Below the pieces are notes generated by a model. It ran no database searches. It saw only the letters and a program-made list of their open reading frames with translations, and was not told the DNA's origin. From an uncultured Collinsella sp. (GTDB taxonomy: Bacteria > Actinomycetota > Coriobacteriia > Coriobacteriales > Coriobacteriaceae), in assembly GCA_902470895.1 (NCBI GenBank), contig CABRID010000006.1, positions 1-42,946 of the forward strand: DNA of 42,946 nucleotides. The letters are read 5' to 3'. The position numbers and the translations under genes are program-made. Every line of letters begins with the position of its first letter. Positions within the stretch are counted from its first letter, which is position 1. Positions 33,687 through 40,373 of the stretch are shown piece by piece.

Positions 33687-34379
33687 ATGGAACAGCACCA
33701 GCATTATCAGAGCCTGCAAGACCAGGCGTACAACGCATTGCGCTCCAAGATCATCTATGTCGAGCTCAGGCCCGGCACGCGTCTTTCGGCGATTGGTCTG
33801 GAAAAGGAGACGGGAATCGGGCGCACGCCCATTCGCGAATCCTTTGTGCGCTTGCGTGAGCAGGAGCTGGTGGAAACGCGTCCCAAAAGCGGCACCTACG
33901 TCTCTAAGATCAGCATGGAACGCGCCGAAAACGCCTGCTTTTTGCGCGAGAAGCTCGAGAGAAGCGTGCTAATTAAATGCTGTTCGGCCGCCTCGCCCGA
34001 GCAAAAGCAGCGGCTTGAGCAGATTCTTACCGAGTCCGAGTCGCTCGACCATGGCGAAACGCGCCGTTTCTTTGACCTGGATAACCTGTTCCATGAGACA
34101 TGTTTTGAGATTGCCGGTCGTCACATGTTGTGGGGTTGGATGAAGAGCATCAACACGCATTTTGAGCGATATAACTGGTTGCGTATGGTGTCGCAGGATT
34201 TGGATTGGGAGCCGATTCGTCGGCAGCATCGCCGGATTCTCGAGGCCATTAAGAGGGGCGATACCGACGCGGCGAGCTATCTGGCAGAGACGCACCTGCA
34301 CCTGATGCCCGAAGAGCAAGGTCCGGTTATCGCCTTGCATCCCGACTATTTTGAGCTGTCCAAAGACTCGTTCATCTAA
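33687..34379 (+). CDS. GntR-family (FadR/FCD type) transcriptional regulator
   Basis: A 230-residue regulator. The N-terminal winged helix includes LRPGTRLSAIGLEKETGIGR and TPIRESFVRLREQELVETRP. The C-terminal all-helical FCD ligand domain has the metal-ligand-type segment DLDNLFHETCFEIAG and later HRRILEAIKRGD. UxuR/ExuR of hexuronate metabolism belong to this group. Its place among eda, kdgK and a GTGAACGTTCAC site suggests a hexuronate regulator, but whether it binds that motif is not shown; typical FadR-type sites (GT-N3-AC) differ from it. Confidence 0.85.
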   Translation: MEQHQHYQSLQDQAYNALRSKIIYVELRPGTRLSAIGLEKETGIGRTPIRESFVRLREQELVETRPKSGTYVSKISMERAENACFLREKLERSVLIKCCSAASPEQKQRLEQILTESESLDHGETRRFFDLDNLFHETCFEIAGRHMLWGWMKSINTHFERYNWLRMVSQDLDWEPIRRQHRRILEAIKRGDTDAASYLAETHLHLMPEEQGPVIALHPDYFELSKDSFI

Positions 34380-34393
34380 TCAATCCCCATATA

Positions 34394-34460
34394 AGTTGCG
34401 GTGAAATAGGGACTGTTTTGTGACCTAGGTGGCGCAAACAGTCCCTATTTCACCGCAACT
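34394..34460. repeat. 67-nt palindromic repeat, copy 4
   Basis: It has the common ends AGTTGCGGTGAAATA and TATTTCACCGCAACT. The inner stem AGGGACTGTTT/AAACAGTCCCT is fully paired and differs from copy 3 by compensating changes. It begins 14 nt after the gntR stop, between convergent genes. Confidence 0.85.
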
Positions 34461-34489
34461 GCGTTGGGGTGTGACCGGGGCACAAAGAT

Positions 34490-34548
34490 GCGGTGCCGCT
34501 TGGAGGAAAAGACCGGAAGCAAAGGTCCATTCCTCCAGACGGCGCCGC
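34490..34548 (+). other. Stable hairpin in the gntR-eda convergent region
   Basis: GCGGTGCCG (34490-34498) pairs with CGGCGCCGC (34540-34548); inside it GGAGGAA (34502-34508) pairs with TTCCTCC (34530-34536), and GACC with GGTC. The single non-Watson-Crick pair is U-G on the plus strand. AGCTGTTTTG follows, so it may be the gntR terminator. Confidence 0.55.
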
Positions 34549-34614
34549 AGCTGTTTTGATGGCTCGGCTTTTACCGAAGTGGCTCAGTTGAGCGCGACTG
34601 CCAGCCGATTATAC

Positions 34615-34715
34615 AAAGCGGCTCGGGGGCGTGTCGCTTCCGTCACGTTCTATCAGCATACAAGACGGTTTTGGTTCTTGTTAGTGACGGAAACGGCGCG
34701 CTTCCGAGCCGCTTT
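34615..34715. repeat. Large imperfect inverted repeat
   Basis: AAAGCGGCTCGG (34615-34626) pairs with CCGAGCCGCTTT (34704-34715), TTCCGTCAC (34638-34646) with GTGACGGAA (34684-34692), and ACAAG with CTTGT at the tip. The whole forms a roughly 100-nt long hairpin with internal loops. I see no gene in 34380-34770; this and its neighbours fill that space. Confidence 0.6.
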
Positions 34716-34753
34716 AAAAGAAAGGGGGCGAGGTCTAGGGCACGCCCCCTTTC
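34716..34753 (-). terminator. Terminator of kdgK-eda
   Basis: On the minus strand GAAAGGGGGCG pairs with CGCCCCCTTTC (34743-34753 and 34720-34730) and TTTT follows. It starts 17 nt after the eda stop. Confidence 0.8.
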
Positions 34754-34770
34754 ACGATAGAGAGCTAAAC

Positions 34771-35412
34771 CTAGCCGCGGACCTTCTTGACGACGTCCAT
34801 GGCCTCGCGGGCGATCTGCTCGACCTTGGAGAAGTCGCCGTCGGCAAACAGGGCCGGCTTGACCATCCAGGTGCCACCGCAGGCGATGATGGCGGAGGAG
34901 CTCAAGTACTCCTCGACGTTGGCGGTGCTCACGCCGCCGGTAGGCATAAAGCGGTGACCGACAAACGGAGCGGCGAGGGCCTTGATGGTGTTCAGGCCGC
35001 CATACTGGGACGCGGGGAAGAACTTGGTGACCTTGAGGCCCAGGTTCTCGGCTGCGGTGACCTCGGAGGGGGTCACGGTGCCGGGAAGGACGGGCAGCTC
35101 GATGTCGATGCAATGCTTCACGACGTCCTCGTTGTAACCCGGGGAGACGATGAACTTGGCACCGGCGGCGCGGGCCTGCTCAACCTGCTCGACGGTCAGG
35201 ACAGTGCCGGCGCCAACGCACATCTCGGGCTCGGCCTCGGCCATAGCGGCGATGCACTCGGCGGCGCAGGCGGTGCGGAAGGTGACCTCGGCGGACTTCA
35301 TGCCAGCTGCCATAAGAGCGTGGGCGAGCGGGGCGGCGTCCTCGACCTTGTCGAGCACAACGACCGGCACGATGCCCAGGGACTCAAGCGTGGTGTAGAA
35401 CTGATCGAACAT
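34771..35412 (-). CDS. eda: 2-keto-3-deoxy-6-phosphogluconate (KDPG) aldolase
   Basis: A 213-residue class I aldolase of the KDPG/KHG family (EC 4.1.2.14). It cleaves KDPG to pyruvate and glyceraldehyde-3-phosphate, the last step of hexuronate catabolism. Family blocks are AEVTFRT (catalytic Glu), CVGAGTVL, FIVSPGYNEDVV, KVTKFFPASQYGG (Schiff-base Lys) and MPTGGVSTANVEEYL. ATG 35412 follows AAAGGAA; the in-frame extension upstream has no such site. It is separated from kdgK by 253 nt that contain RNA element B. Confidence 0.94.
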   Translation of the reverse strand: MFDQFYTTLESLGIVPVVVLDKVEDAAPLAHALMAAGMKSAEVTFRTACAAECIAAMAEAEPEMCVGAGTVLTVEQVEQARAAGAKFIVSPGYNEDVVKHCIDIELPVLPGTVTPSEVTAAENLGLKVTKFFPASQYGGLNTIKALAAPFVGHRFMPTGGVSTANVEEYLSSSAIIACGGTWMVKPALFADGDFSKVEQIAREAMDVVKKVRG

Positions 35413-35462
35413 GATGTTCCTTTCGATGTGTGGCGCGCATGGGCGCGTGATTACCAAATGTG

Positions 35463-35590
35463 CTGGTCAGGAGCCGATTTTGGATTGGTTATCGGAGGCA
35501 CTGCTTGGGGTTCAAGCAATTCCAAAACCGGCTGCTCGACCAGTCATGTAGGGAATGCCAGACAAAACCGGAATGGGACTGGTGGTTTTG
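35463..35590 (-). ncRNA. Candidate riboswitch-like RNA element, copy B
   Basis: On the minus strand: P4 CAAAA/TTTTG enclosing AGTCCCATTCCGG, P1 CTGGTC/GACCAG, P2 GCCGGTTTTGGA/TCCAAAATCGGC (one U-G pair on this strand only), and P3 TGCTTG/CAAGCA followed by GTGCCTCCGATAACC. Loops equal those of copy A; the stems do not. It ends 50 nt before the eda start. The G-U pair and the position before eda support the minus strand as the transcribed strand. Separate control of eda within the kdgK-eda operon is the inferred role. Confidence 0.65.
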
Positions 35591-35665
35591 CCCGACCGGA
35601 GGAATCGGGGAGCGGGCCGCAGGGGTATGGGATTGGAAAGCTGCGGCCCGCGGAATGGAGACGGA

Positions 35666-36700
35666 CTAGCGCGCGACGCGGGTGCCACCGTCGGCGGCGG
35701 ATGCCACGGCTGCGATCTCGCCTGCGGTCACCAAGTTGGAATCGCCCTTGATGGTGAGCTTGAGGATCGAGGCTGCAATCGCATAGTTGACGGCGTCCTG
35801 CGGGTCAAAGTCGTTGATGAGGGCATGGACGAGGCCGGCGTTGAAAGCGTCGCCGGCGGCAACGCCCTCGAGCACGTGTACGTCGTGAGCAGGGGAGAAC
35901 CAGTGCTCGCCACTCTCGGCGTCAAAGAGCATGCCCATCCAGATGGAGCGCTCGACGCAGGAGATGTTGCGGACGACCGATGCGACCTTCTTGCAGCCGT
36001 ACTCGGCGCAGATCTGGCGGGCCATCTCGACGTAGGTGTCGCGCTCCTCGATGCCGTGGGCAAGGGAACCGGAGACGCAGGTCATGCCGAGGCCGGCAGG
36101 CGCATCCTCGTCGTTGGCGATGCAGATGTCGACGAGCGGCAGGAGTTCCTTCATGGTGGCCTGCGATTTCTCGGGCGACCACATCTTGCCGCGATAGTTC
36201 ACGTCGCACACGGTGGTGATGCCCTTGGCGCGGCAGACGGTGAGGGCATCCTTGCAGGCGGCAGCCATCTCATCGGAGACGGCGGGGGTCACGCCGGAGA
36301 AATAGAAGACATCGATGCCCTTGAGGATCTCGTCCCAGTTAAAGACGTCGCGCTTGGCCATGTTGATGGCAGAGTACTTGCGGTCGTAGACGCAACCGTT
36401 ACCGCGCTGCGAGGCGCCGACCTCAAACACATAGGAGCCAAGACGGTCGCCCTGACGCACGACGCGCGTGGTGTCGACGCCGTAGGCCTTCAGCGAACGC
36501 AGGGCGCACTCGCCCAGACGGTTGGCCGGGACAACGGAGACGTAAGCGGCCTTGTCGCCCTGGTAGGCCAGGGAAAGCGCAGTGTTGGCCTCGGCGCCGC
36601 CGTAGCGGACGTCAAACTCGGTTGCCTGCTCAATACGCAGGTGGTCTTTGGGTGAGAGTCTCATCATGATCTCGCCGAAGGTAAGAACCGTTTTACCCAT
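35666..36700 (-). CDS. kdgK: 2-keto-3-deoxygluconate kinase
   Basis: A 344-residue PfkB-family sugar kinase (EC 2.7.1.45) that phosphorylates KDG to KDPG. The N-terminal MRLSPKDHLRIEQATEF and YGGAEANTALSLA are typical of KdgK. The PfkB signature near the C terminus is GVAAGDAFNAG, with the catalytic Asp in AAGD where GAGD is usual. ATG 36700 follows AAAAGGAGC; a longer in-frame start would run into the leader hairpin. It joins the uxaCBA product and the KduD product to Eda. It is transcribed divergently from lacI across shared operators. Confidence 0.94.
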   Translation of the reverse strand: MGKTVLTFGEIMMRLSPKDHLRIEQATEFDVRYGGAEANTALSLAYQGDKAAYVSVVPANRLGECALRSLKAYGVDTTRVVRQGDRLGSYVFEVGASQRGNGCVYDRKYSAINMAKRDVFNWDEILKGIDVFYFSGVTPAVSDEMAAACKDALTVCRAKGITTVCDVNYRGKMWSPEKSQATMKELLPLVDICIANDEDAPAGLGMTCVSGSLAHGIEERDTYVEMARQICAEYGCKKVASVVRNISCVERSIWMGMLFDAESGEHWFSPAHDVHVLEGVAAGDAFNAGLVHALINDFDPQDAVNYAIAASILKLTIKGDSNLVTAGEIAAVASAADGGTRVAR

Positions 36701-36742
36701 GGTCGCGCAGCTCCTTTTACTCGTGCGTACACCTTTGATATG

Positions 36743-36800
36743 GCGTTGGCACGCAGGTGCCAAGACGGTAGGGTGCGTCTTTGCACCTGCGTGCCAACGC
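36743..36800 (-). ncRNA. Leader hairpin with conserved core, copy 2 (kdgK)
   Basis: An 18-bp perfect stem, GCGTTGGCACGCAGGTGC (36743-36760) with its complement at 36783-36800, encloses most of the 24-nt core at 36758-36781. The core's CACCC could compete with the stem for the GGTGC of the arm, so two mutually exclusive pairings exist. It lies between the kdgK promoter and its ribosome binding site, with no U tract. Confidence 0.6.
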
Positions 36801-36804
36801 TCGC

Positions 36805-36850
36805 CGAAATCGGTTTACGAAATCGGTTTCGTTTCGAGTTGTAGTATACT
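36805..36850. promoter_or_regulatory. Divergent kdgK/lacI promoter with two LacI-type operators
   Basis: ACGAAATCGGTTTCGT (36817-36832) and an adjoining CGAAATCGGTTTAC (36805-36818) are tandem operators. AGTATACT (36843-36850) is self-complementary, giving TATACT as a -10 on both strands, so one element may drive both genes. The site is expected to be bound by the adjacent LacI-family protein. Confidence 0.7.
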
Positions 36851-36934
36851 CACCTACAGCGTTTTGCAACCGAGATTTTTAAAAAAATGCCTAAAATGGC
36901 TCAGATCGCCGACAATTGGGAAACGGGGTGCGTT

Positions 36935-37957
36935 ATGGCGCAGATGAGAATCAAGGACATTGCCGCCGAGGCGGGCGTGAGTCCGGCCACGGTCTCGCGC
37001 TACCTCAACAACCGCCCCGGGCAAATGACCGAGGAGACCCGTGCTCGCATCGCGGCAGTTATCGAGCGCACCGGCTATCGCCCACGTGCCGCCGCGCGCA
37101 ATCTGCGCAGCTCGCGTACGAACCTCATCGGTGTGATTCTGGCTGACATCGCCAACCCGTTCTCGAGCGCCATGCTCGAGGGCCTTTCCGCCAGCGCCGC
37201 GGCGCGCGGCTGCTCGCTCATGACGGCCATTAGCGGCAACGACCCCGCTAAGGAAGCGGAGTCGCTCACCAGACTTATCGATGCCGGCGTGGACGGCCTG
37301 GTCGTCAACACCTGCGGAGGCAATGACGAGGCGATCGCCGCGGCAGCGGGACGTCTGCCCGTTGTGCTGCTCGACCGCGACGTTGCCGACGGCGGTGTTG
37401 ACCTGGTGACATCTAACAACCGTGAGCTGGTCGCCGGCTTGGTAGATGCCTTGGCAGCTGCGGGCAGCGAGCGTCTGTGCCTGCTCACCGAGGCAAGTGA
37501 CGATAGCCCCGTGCGTCGAGAGCGCGCCGAGGCCTTTGCCGACGAGCTTTCGCGCCGCGGCCTTGCGGGCGAGGTCGTCACCCTGGCCGACGGTGGCGCC
37601 ACGGGCGTCGGTCGCTTGGACGAGACCATCCGCGGCTATGCAGGCAAAAAGCTCGGCCTCATTGCCGTCAACGGCCTGGTTTTCCTGCGTCTGACCGAGG
37701 CACTGGCGCAGCTTGGTCCCTCGCTGCCGGCGGGTCTCAAGATCGCAACGTTTGACGACTATCCCTGGAATCACGTGCTCTTTGGCGGCGTGACCACGGC
37801 CGCGCAAGACACCCTTACCATCGCCGAGCGCGTGGTCGAGCGCCTGTCCGAGCGCATCGACGTTGTTACCACTACTGTGGGCGAGGCCGCAAAGCTGGCG
37901 CCCAAACGCATTGAGATCCCCGGCCACATCGAACACCGCGCATCGACCTCGCGCTAG
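36935..37957 (+). CDS. LacI-family transcriptional regulator (KdgR-like by context)
   Basis: A 340-residue LacI/GalR repressor. The N-terminal helix-turn-helix is RIKDIAAEAGVSPATVSRYL followed by the hinge GYRPRAAARNLRSSRTNLIG. The periplasmic-binding-protein-like domain includes NPFSSAMLEGL, VVLLDRD and KIATFDDYPWNHVL. ATG 36935 is favoured (ACGGGG 7 nt before). It is divergent from kdgK with shared operators and probably responds to KDG or KDPG; the same operator precedes the YitT-like gene. The ligand is inferred from context. Confidence 0.88.
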   Translation: MAQMRIKDIAAEAGVSPATVSRYLNNRPGQMTEETRARIAAVIERTGYRPRAAARNLRSSRTNLIGVILADIANPFSSAMLEGLSASAAARGCSLMTAISGNDPAKEAESLTRLIDAGVDGLVVNTCGGNDEAIAAAAGRLPVVLLDRDVADGGVDLVTSNNRELVAGLVDALAAAGSERLCLLTEASDDSPVRRERAEAFADELSRRGLAGEVVTLADGGATGVGRLDETIRGYAGKKLGLIAVNGLVFLRLTEALAQLGPSLPAGLKIATFDDYPWNHVLFGGVTTAAQDTLTIAERVVERLSERIDVVTTTVGEAAKLAPKRIEIPGHIEHRASTSR

Positions 37958-37959
37958 CC

Positions 37960-37989
37960 TGTGTGATAATATATAGACAATGTCATACA
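37960..37989 (+). promoter_or_regulatory. Candidate autoregulatory operator of TA module 2
   Basis: TGTGTGA (37960-37966) and TCATACA (37983-37989) repeat the 30-bp inverted-repeat layout of module 1 with one arm mismatch. TCATACAGGAGG, including the ribosome binding site, is identical in both. It begins 2 nt after the lacI stop. Confidence 0.6.
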
Positions 37990-37999
37990 GGAGGTATCC

Positions 38000-38494
38000 A
38001 TGGCTGCGTCTGTGCTGAGTGTGCGAGTGGACTCGTCAATTAAAGACTCATTTGCCGAACTGTGCGAAGAGCTTGGCATGACTTCGTCTGTTGCGGTCAA
38101 TATGTTTATGAGACAGATGCTGCGCGAGCGTTCGCTGCCGTTTGTTCCTTCACTCGGTAAAAGCTCTGCGAGCGAAAGCGTCTCGGCGGGCATTTTAGAT
38201 ACTGCCCAGATTGAGTCCGCAGTCCGCGAGGCAGCCAGCTCGATTCCTGCTATCAAAAGCGTGATTCTTTTTGGTTCGTATGCTCGTGGCGAGGCACATG
38301 CCGATAGTGATATTGACTTGCGTCTCGAAGTCGATCGTGAGCAGGGCTTTGGTCTTTTCGCGTTGTCGGCGTTTGGTGAGGCGGTGCGCAAAGAAACCGG
38401 GAGGCAGGTTGACCTCGTCTCGAGTGATTATCTTGATGACGATCTTGCCGCGGTAATCGAGCGTGAAGGAGTGATCCTTTATGATCGCGCGTAA
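38000..38494 (+). CDS. RelB/DinJ-like RHH domain fused to MNT nucleotidyltransferase, second copy
   Basis: A 164-residue paralogue of the protein at 26809 with the same order: an RHH segment SVRVDSSIKDSFAELCEELG in residues 6-25, a variable linker (about 50-75), then LFGSYAR with G92 and the Asp triad in DSDIDLRLEVD. The linker differs most between copies, while both domains are conserved. The stop overlaps the HepT start by 14 nt, as in module 1. The expected role is to AMPylate and silence its own HepT. Whether the two pairs cross-react is unknown. Confidence 0.85.
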   Translation: MAASVLSVRVDSSIKDSFAELCEELGMTSSVAVNMFMRQMLRERSLPFVPSLGKSSASESVSAGILDTAQIESAVREAASSIPAIKSVILFGSYARGEAHADSDIDLRLEVDREQGFGLFALSAFGEAVRKETGRQVDLVSSDYLDDDLAAVIEREGVILYDRA

Positions 38495-38852
38495 GTCAGA
38501 CGGCCTTCGTGCCCAAGAGGTTTTGGAGGCCATCTCTGAAACGAACGAGCGCATCAAGGTTTTTGATATCACCGAGGACCAGTTTCTGCATGCGAATGAC
38601 GTGCGGACGAGGGCGTTGGCGGACTCCCTTTTGATGTGCGCACTTAGGGTGACGGAAGAAGCGGGCAAGTTGTCGGAACGCTCGCAGCGGCTTCATCCCG
38701 AAATTGAGTGGCGTGGAATTATCGGCATGAGAAATTATCTTGCGCATGATTACGGCAATGTCGATCGCTCGGTTGTTTGGGATGCAGTGACGATGGAGTT
38801 CCCTGCGCTGGAACGAGCCTGCAGACAAATTGTCTCTGAATCCGAACGATAG
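38481..38852 (+). CDS. HepT-like HEPN ribonuclease toxin, second copy
   Basis: A 123-residue HEPN/DUF86 protein with RX4HXY as RNYLAHDY (R84, H89, Y91), at the same residue positions as in module 1. Most of the middle and C-terminal sequence is identical to the first copy, and the N-terminal third differs more. ATG 38481 lies within the antitoxin gene end. It is an intact toxin, so this module is probably functional. It sits between lacI and the glutamine-synthetase-like gene. Confidence 0.85.
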   Translation: MIARKSDGLRAQEVLEAISETNERIKVFDITEDQFLHANDVRTRALADSLLMCALRVTEEAGKLSERSQRLHPEIEWRGIIGMRNYLAHDYGNVDRSVVWDAVTMEFPALERACRQIVSESER

Positions 38853-38925
38853 CCGCTTGTCATATCTGCCTGTTCGCACACGTTTTTTGAGCGCTTGATA
38901 CGCTTTAACCCTGCGGAAACATTTT

Positions 38926-38946
38926 TCTGCGATAGTATCTGCGATA
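38926..38946 (+). promoter_or_regulatory. Direct repeat upstream of the GS-like gene
   Basis: TCTGCGATA occurs at 38926-38934 and 38938-38946, 12 bp apart. Direct repeats at about one helical turn are the usual target of OmpR-type regulators such as the GlnR-like protein encoded downstream. The link is inference from spacing and position only. Confidence 0.35.
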
Positions 38947-38985
38947 TAGACCAGTCGAAACCCGCCCGAAAGAAAGGGGAGCGAC

Positions 38986-40323
38986 ATGAACCAGCAGAAC
39001 ATCGATTACGTACTCCGCTCCGTAGAGCAGCGTGACATCCGCTTTGTGCGTTTGTGGTTTGTCGACATTCTCGGCCGCCTCAAGAACTTTGCCATTAGCC
39101 CCGAGGACCTCGAGGTAGCTTTTGAGGAGGGTATTGGCTTTGACGGCTCCGCCATCGAGGGCTTTGCCACGCCCGAGGAAGCCGACATGCTGGCGTTTCC
39201 CGATGCTTCGACCTTCCAGATCCTGCCGTGGCGCCCGAGCCACAACGGCGTCGCCCGCGTGTTCTGCGACGTGTGCACTCCCGATTGCAAGCCCTTTACC
39301 GGCGATCCACGCGATGCCCTGCGCCGCATGTTCCGCAAGGCCGAGAAGGCTGGCTATCTGCTCAACGTGGGCGCCGAGCTGGAGTATTACTATTTCCCCG
39401 ACGAGCACACGCCCGAGCCGCTCGACAACGTGGGCTACTTCGATCTTTCGGTGAGCGATGCCGCTCGCGACCTGCGTCGCAACACGGTCCTCACGCTCGA
39501 GAAGATGTCCGTGCCCGTGGAGTACACCTTCCATGCCGCCGGCCGCTCGCAGCACGGCATGAGCCTGCGCCACGCCGAGGCCCTGAGCATGTCCGACGCC
39601 ATCACCACGGCCAAACTCATCATTAAGCAGCAGGCCTACGAGAGCGGTTGCCACGCATCCTTTATGCCCAAGCCGTTGGCAGGCGAGGACGGCAGCGCCA
39701 TGTTCCTGTGCCAGTCGCTATTCGACCACGACGGCAACAACGTTTTTTGGGGCGAGGACGACGAGAAGTACCATCTCTCCGATATCGCCAAGCACTACAT
39801 GGCCGGCATCCTGGCGCACGCGCGCGAGATCAGCGCCATCACCAACCCCACGGTCAATTCGTACAAGCGCATCACCACGGGCGGCGACTCCGTGCCGCAG
39901 TACGCCACGTGGGGCCTGCGCAACCGCGCGAGCATGGTCCGCATCCCGGTCTACAAGCCCGGCAAGCAGCTGTCCACGCGCATCGAGCTTCGTAGCCCCG
40001 ACCCCATGGCCAACCCGTACCTGGTCAACGCCGTCACGCTGGCGGCTGGTCTGGACGGCATCGAGCGCAAGCTGGAACTCCCGCCCGAGGCAACGGCCGA
40101 GACGCTCAAGCTCACCGACCGTCAGATGGTCGAGGCCGGCTACACGCCGCTGCCGCGTTCGCTCAAAGAGGCGCTCGACGTGTTTGAGGACTCGCAGTTT
40201 ATGAAGGATGCCCTCGGCGAGCACATCCACAGCTTCTTCCTCAAAAAGAAGCGCGACGAGTGGCATAAGTTTGAGTCTACGATTACCGAGTGGGAGATTA
40301 AGCACTACCTGGCGAACTCCTAA
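38986..40323 (+). CDS. Type I glutamine-synthetase-family protein with altered metal site
   Basis: A 445-residue GSI-family protein, the length of short (alpha-type) enzymes. FDGSAIEGF, the ExE of GAELEYYYF (E131, E133), NPTVNSYKR, RNRASMVRIP and RIELRSPDP (E334) are conserved. However, the positions of Salmonella GS ligands E212, E220 and H269 are A184, G191 and F240; H271 is C242 (SAMFLCQSLF), and the GYEAP loop with catalytic E327 is replaced by GGDSVP. At least three of six metal ligands are missing, so ordinary glutamine synthesis is doubtful. It may be a regulatory pseudoenzyme or use another substrate. ATG 38986 follows AAAGGGGAG. It probably shares a transcript with the GlnR-like gene. 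Confidence 0.85.
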   Translation: MNQQNIDYVLRSVEQRDIRFVRLWFVDILGRLKNFAISPEDLEVAFEEGIGFDGSAIEGFATPEEADMLAFPDASTFQILPWRPSHNGVARVFCDVCTPDCKPFTGDPRDALRRMFRKAEKAGYLLNVGAELEYYYFPDEHTPEPLDNVGYFDLSVSDAARDLRRNTVLTLEKMSVPVEYTFHAAGRSQHGMSLRHAEALSMSDAITTAKLIIKQQAYESGCHASFMPKPLAGEDGSAMFLCQSLFDHDGNNVFWGEDDEKYHLSDIAKHYMAGILAHAREISAITNPTVNSYKRITTGGDSVPQYATWGLRNRASMVRIPVYKPGKQLSTRIELRSPDPMANPYLVNAVTLAAGLDGIERKLELPPEATAETLKLTDRQMVEAGYTPLPRSLKEALDVFEDSQFMKDALGEHIHSFFLKKKRDEWHKFESTITEWEIKHYLANS

Positions 40324-40373
40324 TCGCGCTGACTTGTTTCAGTACGATTGAGCTCATTTCCTTGGAGGCCGAT

